From Bacteroidota bacterium (GTDB lineage: Bacteria > Bacteroidota > Bacteroidia > Chitinophagales > UBA10324): a DNA stretch of 60,848 nt. The DNA is taken from contig JAFDYS010000037.1 of NCBI GenBank assembly GCA_018267315.1, forward strand, positions 84,660 to 145,507, written 5' to 3'. Positions 7,576 to 15,187 of this stretch are shown in pieces. The notes beneath the pieces are model-generated. The model searched no databases. It was not told where the DNA came from and was given only the letters and a program-made list of their open reading frames with translations. The stretch's first letter is position 1. Each line of letters opens with the position of its first letter. A program made the translations under genes and the position numbers.

Positions 7576-10431
7576 TTAGTTGAACTTATAGCTGAATCCA
7601 AGCGTGATGCGCGTACCGGGAACCACGCGCATGATTTCCGAGTCTTCGCCCTGTTTGAATTTGCCGTCAGCATTTTGATCCTGGTAGAAAACGGCATCGC
7701 TGGCGAGAATGTCTGCGACAGTGAGCTTGATGCTTCCGTTTTTCAAAACACGCTTGCTGATTTGTGCATCGAGCAAAGGCCGCGATGCTTCGTAGATGTC
7801 GAGGTATCCCACAGAACCCACCGCATCAATCCGCCTGCCGATCACATTGAAGAAAACAGCAGCCGAAAAATCGCTTTGCGGTTCAGAGTACTGCAATCCG
7901 GCATTCACAATAAAAGGAGACTGCCCTTGCAGGGGGCGCACCGAATCTGCTGAGTTGGTGATGCCTTCCAAGTCAACAATGGATTTGATATAAGAGAGAT
8001 TCGTGCTTATGCTGAGGTTTTCCCACTGCTTCCATGGAATCAGGCCGGAGATGAAATCAAAACTTTTTCGCAGTTCAAATTCAGCCCCGAAATTTCTTGC
8101 CACCGTTACATTTTCATAGGTGCGTATTCTGGAACCGGCGCCCGAGCCGAGATCAACGATTTGCTCAATCGGGTTTTTGAATTCTTTATAGAACAAACTG
8201 CCGGAAATCACCTGTCCCTTGCCCCAGAATTTTTCTACACGCGCGTCCGCATTTAAAATATTGGTGCGCTTCAGGTCGGGGTTACCGGTTACACTGGTTG
8301 AGGTGTTGAAGTCGTAGAAACTGAACGGTGCGAGTTCGCGGAACTCGGGTCGGGAAACAGTGTGCGAAATGGAAAGGCGGATGTTAGTCTTCTCAGATGC
8401 GGCAAACACCAGATTGGCCGAAGGAAGAAGATCAAATGGCAGTTTATAGATCGAATCGTTGGCGCGCACGTTCACTTCCACGGGCTGGTTGTTGGGATAT
8501 GCGCTCAGCAAACTCTGATTGTAAAATTCAAAGCGTGCGCCCCACACCAGGCGAAAGCGGGCGGGTAGTTTGTTATCGAGCATGAAGTAGTAGGCATGCA
8601 AATCGGATTGTGCCGTGTATGCATCACTCGGGTTGGTGATTTCATCAATCCGGAATCCGGCAGGTCCTATGTGCTCATCAGACAGGAGCGTGGCCGGAGG
8701 CGAAGCCAGTATGGCATTCGGATCAGGATTTTCAGAGAAGAACAACCCAATGTTGTTCACCACATAACCGAGTACGCGGGCGTCGAAAGCGCGGTCGCGC
8801 CATTGCTGATATGTCCCCAGTTTCAAAGAGCTTGAATTATTGAGGAAACGGAACGGGAGACTGAGGTCAACGCTGCCGCTGTAAATATTTTCATCGAGCG
8901 AAGAATAAAACCGACCGGACAAATCCGGCGATGCGGAACCAAACGGGATGTAAGCAAGGAACGGATCTTCCGGCGCCGCGTCGAAATTTTTGGTGTAGAA
9001 GAGTTTTCGGTAATTCGGTTCGTCACGCGTCACTTTCGCATATCCCGCGCTCCATTCCAGTTTCATTTTTCCCGGCTTGATAAAATGATCTCCCTCCAGC
9101 TGGGTGCTGATGAAGTGATTCTCCACGTAGTAGTACGCGTAATTCTGTACATCATAGGTCCGTTCGTAATACGGGCCGGTGCGGAGTGTGGTAATGTTAT
9201 CAGTGTTTGTACTGTAGCTGTTCTTCAGCGTAATCTTATTCTTGTCATTGAACTTATAGGCCAGGTTGAGCAATCCGCCAACCAGCACATTGTATTTGTA
9301 CTGATCATCGTGGTAGCGGTAGATGGCCGTAGTGTCGAAGTTGTAGTCAGCCCGCGTAATGTTTGAATACCGGTAATCAGCATTGTAGCTGAGAGAGAGA
9401 ATAGCGCCAAACTCATGGCCGAAGAGATTTTTCTTCAAACCGCCGGTGAACTGGCCGCTGTAATTCATCGGAGCAGTTGACTTGTAATAATCCCAGTCGT
9501 TAGTAAATAGCCCGGATGATTGCAACGCCAGATCGGTACTCGATTGAATCGCTTCGGTTCCGGGAAAAGCAGCCGGTAATGCCCTCGTGCCGTCATCATA
9601 CCCCAGCCAGTCCGTACCGCCTTTCAGTGATGAATACCAATTCTTGAAGGTGGTGGTGGTGTTGTAGCCGAGCGTGCCGCTTAGTGAAATGAAATTTTCT
9701 TCAGGAATGTCTTTGGTGTTTACTCTTATAATTCCGCCGGCAAAATCACCCGGCAAATCCGGCTGCGCTGTTTTCAATACCACAATATTGTCAATGAGCG
9801 CTGATGGAATGAGGTCGAATGAAAATGTTTTACGGTCCACTTCCGTGCTGGGCAGTGGTGTGCCGTTGATGAGGGCATTGTTGTAGCGGTCACTCAGTCC
9901 GCGTATCACGGCGAACTTATTATTCTGAATGGTGACACCACTCACGCGGCGAAGTACGTCCCCGGTGTTTCGATCGGGTGTTTTACGGATGATGTCCGCA
10001 GAAATTCCGTCGCTGATAGTAGTACTGTTTTTCTGGAATGTCATCAGGGAATTGATGTTTTCCTTGGTGGCAGTGGCATGCACCACTACATCCTGCAGCT
10101 GAGTGGCATTGCTTTCAAGAGTTACATTCAATGGTGTGATGCTTCCGGCTTTTACCTCCACTCCTTCAATTACTTTGGATTTATATGAAAGAAACTGAAA
10201 CACGAGGTTGTAGGTGCCCGGCGCCAGTTTCAATTCATAGTTACCGTCAATATCTGTTGTGGATCCGATGCTTTGATTGTTCTCCACAAACACGGCGGCG
10301 CCGATCAGGGCTTCAGTGTTGGCGGCATCATTTACCCTGCCGCTAACCGTTCCGTTCTGTGCACGTAGTGAGAAGGAGAAAAAGAAAAGAGCAGTGACAG
10401 AAACAATGAATGGAGTGTTGCGAAGGTTCAT
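7576..10431 (-). CDS. TonB-dependent outer-membrane receptor with carboxypeptidase-regulatory-like domain
   Basis: 951 residues. It has a signal peptide (residues 1-24), then a carboxypeptidase regulatory-like domain (~28-110, with GTVSGRV, AAVFV, DIDGNYEL and GTYNLVF), a DVVV TonB-box-like stretch (~114-117), and a plug domain (~125-235, with GDVLRRVSGV and RGLSDRYNNALINGTPLPS). The rest is a 22-strand-type barrel ending LGFSYKFN. Such receptors import bulky substrates with energy from TonB. There is no SusD-like partner; instead the neighbour is a beta-helix T9SS protein. The promoter region carries the best 11-bp-phased half-site array in the window and is shared with the divergent T9SS gene. 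The substrate cannot be read from sequence; phosphate-containing ligands are an inference from context. Confidence 0.92.
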   Translation of the reverse strand: MNLRNTPFIVSVTALFFFSFSLRAQNGTVSGRVNDAANTEALIGAAVFVENNQSIGSTTDIDGNYELKLAPGTYNLVFQFLSYKSKVIEGVEVKAGSITPLNVTLESNATQLQDVVVHATATKENINSLMTFQKNSTTISDGISADIIRKTPDRNTGDVLRRVSGVTIQNNKFAVIRGLSDRYNNALINGTPLPSTEVDRKTFSFDLIPSALIDNIVVLKTAQPDLPGDFAGGIIRVNTKDIPEENFISLSGTLGYNTTTTFKNWYSSLKGGTDWLGYDDGTRALPAAFPGTEAIQSSTDLALQSSGLFTNDWDYYKSTAPMNYSGQFTGGLKKNLFGHEFGAILSLSYNADYRYSNITRADYNFDTTAIYRYHDDQYKYNVLVGGLLNLAYKFNDKNKITLKNSYSTNTDNITTLRTGPYYERTYDVQNYAYYYVENHFISTQLEGDHFIKPGKMKLEWSAGYAKVTRDEPNYRKLFYTKNFDAAPEDPFLAYIPFGSASPDLSGRFYSSLDENIYSGSVDLSLPFRFLNNSSSLKLGTYQQWRDRAFDARVLGYVVNNIGLFFSENPDPNAILASPPATLLSDEHIGPAGFRIDEITNPSDAYTAQSDLHAYYFMLDNKLPARFRLVWGARFEFYNQSLLSAYPNNQPVEVNVRANDSIYKLPFDLLPSANLVFAASEKTNIRLSISHTVSRPEFRELAPFSFYDFNTSTSVTGNPDLKRTNILNADARVEKFWGKGQVISGSLFYKEFKNPIEQIVDLGSGAGSRIRTYENVTVARNFGAEFELRKSFDFISGLIPWKQWENLSISTNLSYIKSIVDLEGITNSADSVRPLQGQSPFIVNAGLQYSEPQSDFSAAVFFNVIGRRIDAVGSVGYLDIYEASRPLLDAQISKRVLKNGSIKLTVADILASDAVFYQDQNADGKFKQGEDSEIMRVVPGTRITLGFSYKFN

Positions 10432-10447
10432 GCCTTTGGTTTGACCG

Positions 10448-10503
10448 CAAAACTCCGTTCAGCACTTAATGAGTCTATTACCACAAGGTTAAGTAATGGT
10501 TAA
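10448..10503 (-). promoter_or_regulatory. 11-bp-phased activator box and -7-like element (TonB receptor)
   Basis: Minus-strand half-sites TTAACC (10503-10498), TTAACC (10492-10487), GTAATA (10481-10476) and ATTAAG (10470-10465) are spaced by exactly 11 bp. Nine bases later comes GAGTTTTG (10455-10448), one mismatch from TAnnTTTG. The layout is the same as at 7474-7529 and 17591-17712, which argues for one regulator. PhoB-type control is inferred. Confidence 0.6.
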
Positions 10504-10592
10504 CCGCAGATAAAGAGAATTGAAGGGTTACTGTTATATGACCAGGATGGATGCAATTCTGAAAGCGGGATGTACGGTGCATTCAGGGAAAG

Positions 10593-10637
10593 TTAATGTT
10601 GCTACAACATGCCGTTAATAAGTCGCCGCTACGTTTG
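10593..10637 (+). promoter_or_regulatory. 11-bp-phased activator box and -7 element (divergent T9SS gene)
   Basis: Plus-strand half-sites TTAATG (10593-10598), ACAACA (10604-10609, weak) and TTAATA (10615-10620) in 11-bp phase, a 9-bp gap, then TACGTTTG (10630-10637), a perfect -7 box. The start codon at 10653 follows 15 bp later. With the receptor box on the other strand this makes a divergent, probably co-regulated control region. Confidence 0.5.
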
Positions 10638-10652
10638 GCCAAAACTTTACGG

Positions 10653-11507
10653 ATGAAGCACAAAGAATCACTTTTCAGGAAACTGCAGGCCTATTCATCG
10701 GTGGCAGCCGGTGTGTTGGCCATGCAAGCAGTGGCCAATGCACAAATTGTTTATACGGATACCACCGCAACGTTCGATACAAATCAAACCGGTTTCAGCT
10801 TTGATCTTAATCACGATGGCACTACTGACTTCACCTTTTTTCTGCTTCGTTACAATACCGGTTCGCAAATCAATTACCAGGTACTTGGTTTCGGATCAAA
10901 CAGTGTTTATGAAGTGGCAGGTGAGGTGAATACCACCAACGGGTACGTGTATGTGAATCAGATTAATGAAGGAGATGCCATTGGAGCAGATTTGTCCTGG
11001 CAGCCCTATAATTCTCTCTTCTGGGTTTTTGCCCGGCATATTGAATCAGGCAGCAGTCTGATTGAAAACGGTCACTGGCTGGGCGCATCAGGTAAATATG
11101 CGGGCTTACGGCTCACGCTCGCTGATCAGTCTTACTACGGATGGATTCGTCTCGATGTGGATTCGCAGGCCGCTGTGTTCAGCGTGCATGATTTCGCCAT
11201 GCAATCCATCCCCGATTCATCCATACTTGCCGGCGACCGCGATACACTCACAGCCATACCGGCCATACCGGCAGCGAATCATATACATATTGCATCAATG
11301 GGCCGCAACGTGATTATCGAAAACACATATCCGGGATCATCTTCCATGAACATTGAAATTTTGGATATCGCCGGGAGCGTGAGATTTACCAGAACCACCC
11401 GGCAAAAAGAAATCAAGCTGGAGTTGCCCGATTGGTCACCCGGCATTTATATCGTTACGGCGACAACTGACGAGGGGAGAGTGACGAAGAAAATTTCAAT
11501 CCGGTAG
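10653..11507 (+). CDS. T9SS-sorted secreted protein of unknown function
   Basis: 284 residues from ATG 10653; an upstream start at 10596 would overlap the predicted promoter. A long signal peptide (MKHKESLFRKLQAYSSVAAG then VLAMQAVANAQ) is typical of a recurrent Bacteroidota family of secreted proteins that begins with K/R/E-rich residues and YSS/YSA. The mature part contains DLNHDGTTDFTFF (an FG-GAP-like or calcium-binding Asp loop), a lectin-like beta region with YYGWIRLDVD, and a C-terminal sorting domain (~residues 215-284, with IEILDIAG, GIYIVTATT, KKISIR). It is divergent from the TonB receptor with an apparently shared control region, so I infer common induction. No enzyme motif was recognised. 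Confidence 0.75.
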   Translation: MKHKESLFRKLQAYSSVAAGVLAMQAVANAQIVYTDTTATFDTNQTGFSFDLNHDGTTDFTFFLLRYNTGSQINYQVLGFGSNSVYEVAGEVNTTNGYVYVNQINEGDAIGADLSWQPYNSLFWVFARHIESGSSLIENGHWLGASGKYAGLRLTLADQSYYGWIRLDVDSQAAVFSVHDFAMQSIPDSSILAGDRDTLTAIPAIPAANHIHIASMGRNVIIENTYPGSSSMNIEILDIAGSVRFTRTTRQKEIKLELPDWSPGIYIVTATTDEGRVTKKISIR

Positions 11508-11597
11508 CCGTACGTCTTAGCTATTACATAACGATTAAGTCATTGTAGGATAACGGGCTGTTTACGTTGTCTCCGTTGATTTGCCAAACTTCCCTGT

Positions 11598-12479
11598 ATG
11601 CAAAACAGGCGATCGCCGGACATCGTGGTCATTTCAGATGTGCATCTCGGCACATACGGATGCCACGCCGCGGAACTCAACAGTTATCTCAAAACCATTG
11701 CACCGCGTATTCTCGTGCTCAATGGTGACATCATTGACGGTTGGTCATTCACCAAAAATTATTTTCCCGAAGCGCACTGGAAAGTGTTGCGCCGTCTGAT
11801 GAAAATGATGAATGAAGGAACCCGTATCTATTATCTCACCGGCAACCACGATGAATTTCTCCGCCGGTTTTCCGGCGTGCGGATTGGCAAGCTTAAGATT
11901 GATGATAAACTGTTGCTCGAGCATGGCGGAAAGAAATACTGGTTTTTCCACGGGGATATATTTGACATAACGATGAAGCACTCCCGGTGGCTGGGAAAAC
12001 TGGGAGGCAAAGGGTATGATGCCCTCATTATCATCAACCGGCTGGTAAACCGGCTGCTCGAGAAAATGGGGCGCGAAAAAATTTCATTATCTAAAAGGAT
12101 TAAGAACAGCGTGAAACAAGCCATTAAATTCATTGATGATTTTGAACAAACGGCCATTGACCTGGCAATGGATGATGAACTGGATTATGTCATCTGCGGT
12201 CACATTCACCAGCCCGTGATTCGTGAAGCAAGCCGTGGAAACAAGCATGTGACATATATGAACTCCGGCGACTGGATTGAGAATCTCACGGCGCTGGAGT
12301 GTGAAGGTGACCGCTGGCAGATTGTGCATTTTCAAAAGGCAGATACAGTTGTGGCCGAAGAAGATGATCAGCAGCATGAAAATGCTGAAATGAATCAGCG
12401 TGTAATTCATGCTGATAAGATCTATGAATCCATTCCATTAATTTTATTGAATGCCGGGCTCCGGAATCAGCATGAGTGA
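11598..12479 (+). CDS. Calcineurin-like metallophosphoesterase, LpxH-like
   Basis: 293 residues, cytoplasmic, no signal peptide. The five metallophosphoesterase blocks are all present in order: SDVHLG (residues 13-18), NGDIIDGW, GNHDE, HGDIFD and CGHIHQP. The family includes LpxH (UDP-2,3-diacylglucosamine pyrophosphatase), and this branch is commonly annotated as UDP-2,3-diacylglucosamine diphosphatase in Bacteroidota, but substrate cannot be fixed from motifs. The last 8 bases overlap the start of the following glycosyltransferase gene, so the two are translationally coupled and probably act on the same envelope or lipid pathway. The C-terminal ~45 residues after the core are charged and variable. 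Confidence 0.85.
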   Translation: MQNRRSPDIVVISDVHLGTYGCHAAELNSYLKTIAPRILVLNGDIIDGWSFTKNYFPEAHWKVLRRLMKMMNEGTRIYYLTGNHDEFLRRFSGVRIGKLKIDDKLLLEHGGKKYWFFHGDIFDITMKHSRWLGKLGGKGYDALIIINRLVNRLLEKMGREKISLSKRIKNSVKQAIKFIDDFEQTAIDLAMDDELDYVICGHIHQPVIREASRGNKHVTYMNSGDWIENLTALECEGDRWQIVHFQKADTVVAEEDDQQHENAEMNQRVIHADKIYESIPLILLNAGLRNQHE

Positions 12480-13611
12480 CAGCACCAACGCGAAGAAAAA
12501 AGTATTGATTGCGCCGCTGAATTGGGGCTTGGGTCATGCTTCACGCATGATTCCGGTGATCCGTCGCCTCCTTGCTGCAAATGCGGAAGTGATCATCGCG
12601 GCTGATGGAAGACCTATGGGGCTGTTGAAGCAAGAGTTTCCGGATCTGAAAAAGATACGGCTTCCGGGCTATGACATTACATATCAAACCACGGGAAGTT
12701 TTGCGGCCAGCATCTTCAGGCAAGTGCCGCGTATTATTTCTTCATACTTCAGTGAAAGACGCGCGATTGAAAAAATTATACGCGAAGAAGGAATTGATGC
12801 GGTGATTTCTGATAACCGGTTCGGACTTCATTCGAAAAGTGCCGTGTGTGTCTTTGTCACACACCAGCTGGCAATACGCATGCCACCCGGCTTGCGGTGG
12901 TTTGAGCCCTTACTTTACAAACTGAACCGTTCCATCATCGAGCAGTATGATGCGTGCTGGATTCCTGATTTCGCCGGTGAAATGAATTTAAGCGGTGAAC
13001 TCACCACGAAATATGCGCTTCCTTCCAATGCAAAATTTATTGGTCCGCTCACGCGCATGAAAGTTACCGGTGTAAAAAGGAAATATGATGTGCTTTTCCT
13101 GCTTTCGGGTCCGGAACCGCAGCGCTCCGTGCTGGAAGAAATGCTTCGCTCGCAATCGGCGGGACTTCCGCTGAAAATGCTGATGGTGCGCGGGGTGATT
13201 GAAAGCAATGAAGTGCGCCGGCTCAGCCAGGATTTTGAAGTCATAGATTACATGACTTCAGCACAACTTAATGAAGCCATTCTCTCTGCCGGGCTTGTGG
13301 TATCACGTCCCGGTTACAGCACCGTAATGGATCTGGCCGCTCTGGGCGCGAAAGCTTTTTTCATTCCTACACCGGGGCAAACCGAGCAGGAATACCTGGC
13401 CCAATACCTGAGCAAAAAAGGAATTGCCTTCTCACAGCAGCAACAGGATTTGAATCTTGCTTCCTCACTTAAAACTGCGGAATCCTATGCCGGATTCTCG
13501 TCATATACCATGAGTGCAGGCCTGGATGAAGCCATCAACAGCATTCTTGATCATGCAGGTTTGACGAACCATTATGCGGCACTCTCAACTGCCGCAGATC
13601 TCACTGCGTGA
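12472..13611 (+). CDS. GT28/MurG-like glycosyltransferase
   Basis: 379 residues from ATG 12472, which overlaps the upstream stop (ATGAGTGA); an alternative ATG at 12451 adds seven residues. The GT-B fold is suggested by the N-terminal VLIAPLNWGLGHASRMIPV (glycine-rich acceptor loop as in MurG and MGDG synthases), a hydrophobic patch around residues 100-140, and a C-terminal donor site with GLVVSRPGYSTVMDLAALG followed by PTPGQTEQEYLA, where the Q-T-E-Q stretch matches nucleotide-sugar-binding glutamines. No signal peptide or membrane helix. Coupling to the LpxH-like phosphoesterase suggests lipid or cell-envelope glycosylation. Acceptor and donor are unknown. Confidence 0.82.
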   Translation: MSDSTNAKKKVLIAPLNWGLGHASRMIPVIRRLLAANAEVIIAADGRPMGLLKQEFPDLKKIRLPGYDITYQTTGSFAASIFRQVPRIISSYFSERRAIEKIIREEGIDAVISDNRFGLHSKSAVCVFVTHQLAIRMPPGLRWFEPLLYKLNRSIIEQYDACWIPDFAGEMNLSGELTTKYALPSNAKFIGPLTRMKVTGVKRKYDVLFLLSGPEPQRSVLEEMLRSQSAGLPLKMLMVRGVIESNEVRRLSQDFEVIDYMTSAQLNEAILSAGLVVSRPGYSTVMDLAALGAKAFFIPTPGQTEQEYLAQYLSKKGIAFSQQQQDLNLASSLKTAESYAGFSSYTMSAGLDEAINSILDHAGLTNHYAALSTAADLTA

Positions 13612-13633
13612 TGTTCTCGAAAATTACACATGG

Positions 13634-13682
13634 GCTTAATTACGGCATAACCTCGCGCCGGTAGCTTTGCTTCCAATTAAGC
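13634..13682. other. Inverted repeat downstream of the glycosyltransferase gene
   Basis: GCTTAATT at 13634-13641 is matched by AATTAAGC at 13675-13682, enclosing 33 bases with a CGG/CCG pair inside. There is no T-run on either side, so a terminator role is weak. The rest of the gap 13612-13898 shows only a purine-rich stretch near 13780-13820 and no convincing gene. Confidence 0.3.
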
Positions 13683-13898
13683 AGTATCAAATTGTAGCTG
13701 TAACATTTCCCTTCGATTCCCCAAGCTGTGCTCTCCGCTACATTGTATCCGTTTGGTGTAAGTCAGTTATCTCTATGCGGAGGCACAGCGCCGGAGGGGA
13801 AGGAGAAGGAGAGTGAAACCTTTTTGGCTCTGCAACGTGAAAATGATTCCCCGTGGCCGGCACCTGCCGCTGCGCATCTATGACCTCAATAACCACCT

Positions 13899-14012
13899 AT
13901 GAAAATCGCTTTCCTTTTGATCATTTGCATTATCGCCGCCGCGGTATTGGCCACTCAATCAGGAATCTTTGGTGATCGGAAATCAAAAAGGAGTCCCCGC
14001 CGCTTGATGTAA
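13899..14012 (+). CDS. Predicted 37-residue single-span membrane micropeptide
   Basis: An ATG-to-TAA reading frame of 37 codons: a strongly hydrophobic N-terminal helix (FLLIICIIAAAVLA, residues 5-18) followed by a short linker and a basic tail (DRKSKRSPRR). The positive-inside rule would place the tail in the cytoplasm. Nothing else explains this stretch, and a second micropeptide is encoded convergently 37 bp away. No homologue is recalled; translation is inferred only from composition and the clean start-stop structure. Confidence 0.4.
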   Translation: MKIAFLLIICIIAAAVLATQSGIFGDRKSKRSPRRLM

Positions 14013-14049
14013 GCAGTGGGCGGTGTTGTACAATCATTTTTCCTGAAAC

Positions 14050-14139
14050 CTACTTTTGTCTGCGCGGCATCCGCCACTGCCAAATGGAAGTGAGGATGAT
14101 GAACGCCAATGCGGCAATGGTAATAATCGCTGCAACCAT
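14050..14139 (-). CDS. Predicted 29-residue single-span membrane micropeptide
   Basis: A complete ATG-to-TAG frame of 29 codons on the minus strand: one hydrophobic helix (AAIITIAALAFIILTSIW, residues 3-20) and a basic C-terminal tail (RMPRRQK). The design matches its convergent neighbour at 13899-14012: a TM segment plus an Arg/Lys tail, in size like KdpF-type or stress micropeptides, but without recognisable sequence identity. No strong promoter was seen upstream (14140-14200). The remaining gap 14140-14420 holds nothing I can assign. Confidence 0.38.
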   Translation of the reverse strand: MVAAIITIAALAFIILTSIWQWRMPRRQK

Positions 14140-14420
14140 GTGAAGTAAGTTTTGCTAAAGGTGCTTATTGCATTTTGCAAGTGATGGCATGTTCGCTTGG
14201 CCCTTTCAACATCCCGTAATCTGTTGCCCTCATCTGACTACGCACCATTGCTTCGTTCCATAATTTCATGCATGAAAGAAATGCATTGAAGTTGCACGGC
14301 CATTTATCACCGGCGTAGCAGTGCGGCAACATTGATAACAATTTTATAAAGGCCAATCCACACTTTGCTCATGCACTCTGTGCCGATCTTGCCGCCCGGT
14401 TTACAACTCCGTTGCTAAGC

Positions 14421-15101
14421 ATGCACAGGGTCACAAAGGTTCTGCTTGTAGATGATGAAGCGGACGTGCTGGATTTCATAGCATATAATTTTCAGAAGGA
14501 AGGTTATGTCACGCTCACGGCCCGCGATGGCATTGAGGCCATTAATGTGGCACGAAAGGAAAAGCCGGATCTGATGATCCTTGATATTATGATGCCCCGC
14601 CTCGATGGATATGCCGTGGTGGAGCACATCCGCAATTCGCCGGACCTTCAGAGTCTGCTCATTGTTATGCTTACCGCGCTCAACGATGAGGAATCCGAGT
14701 TAAAAGGTTTTGCTGTAGGTGCAGATGATTATGTTACCAAACCCATTAAACCCAAACTTTTAATTAGCCGGGTAAATGCTTTGCTCAGAAGGAAACTCGA
14801 ACTGAATCAAACGGGTGAGATCATCCGGATCGGAGCACTCGTTATTGACAAAGAAAGGCGTGAAGTGAAACTGAATAATAATGAACTCCAGCTTGCGAAG
14901 AAGGAATTTGACTTGCTCGCTTTGCTGGCTTCAAAACCGGGGCGCGTTTTTCAGCGCCAGGAAATACTCACGAATATCTGGAGCGAAGATACCATGGCCG
15001 GCGACCGAACGATTGATGTACACATCAGCAAGATCCGCAAAAAAGTGGGTGCCCACAGTGTGAAAACCATCAAGGGCGTGGGATATAAATTCGGTCAGTA
15101 A
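14421..15101 (+). CDS. PhoB/OmpR-family response regulator
   Basis: 226 residues from ATG 14421 (a TTG at 14412 would add three residues). The N-terminal receiver domain has the acidic pair D11/D12, phospho-acceptor D55 (ILDIMMP), the conserved Thr in MLTA (~85) and K107 (TKP). The C-terminal winged-helix domain (~125-226) ends with DVHISKIRKKVG and IKGVGYKF, the PhoB/OmpR recognition-helix and wing signature. OmpR-type regulators bind tandem repeats of ~10-11 bp, which matches the phased boxes at 7474-7529, 10448-10637 and 17591-17712 around it. No histidine kinase is adjacent. Assignment as PhoB itself is inference from context with the PhoD-like phosphatase. Confidence 0.88.
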   Translation: MHRVTKVLLVDDEADVLDFIAYNFQKEGYVTLTARDGIEAINVARKEKPDLMILDIMMPRLDGYAVVEHIRNSPDLQSLLIVMLTALNDEESELKGFAVGADDYVTKPIKPKLLISRVNALLRRKLELNQTGEIIRIGALVIDKERREVKLNNNELQLAKKEFDLLALLASKPGRVFQRQEILTNIWSEDTMAGDRTIDVHISKIRKKVGAHSVKTIKGVGYKFGQ

Positions 15102-15133
15102 CAATTCCATTCATGCATACATGTAAAAATGAA

Positions 15134-15155
15134 AAGGCGCCTTACAGGGCGCCTT
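15134..15155 (-). terminator. Rho-independent terminator of the FN3/beta-helix T9SS gene
   Basis: An 8-bp stem AAGGCGCC (15134-15141) and GGCGCCTT (15148-15155) with a 6-nt loop, followed on the minus strand by TTTTCATTTTTA. It sits 32 bp after the stop of the minus-strand gene and 32 bp after the stop of the convergent regulator gene, and may serve both. Confidence 0.75.
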
Positions 15156-15187
15156 CTCATTAACAAACTCAAACAAGCTCAATGAGC

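Noticed and set aside
7555..7953. 132-codon plus-strand frame opposite the end of the TonB-receptor gene
   Set aside because: It lies antisense inside a clearly coding gene and its protein shows no domain or normal composition.
13612..13898. Possible tRNA or riboswitch in the gap after the glycosyltransferase
   Set aside because: No tRNA cloverleaf and no known aptamer core could be traced; only an 8-bp inverted repeat.
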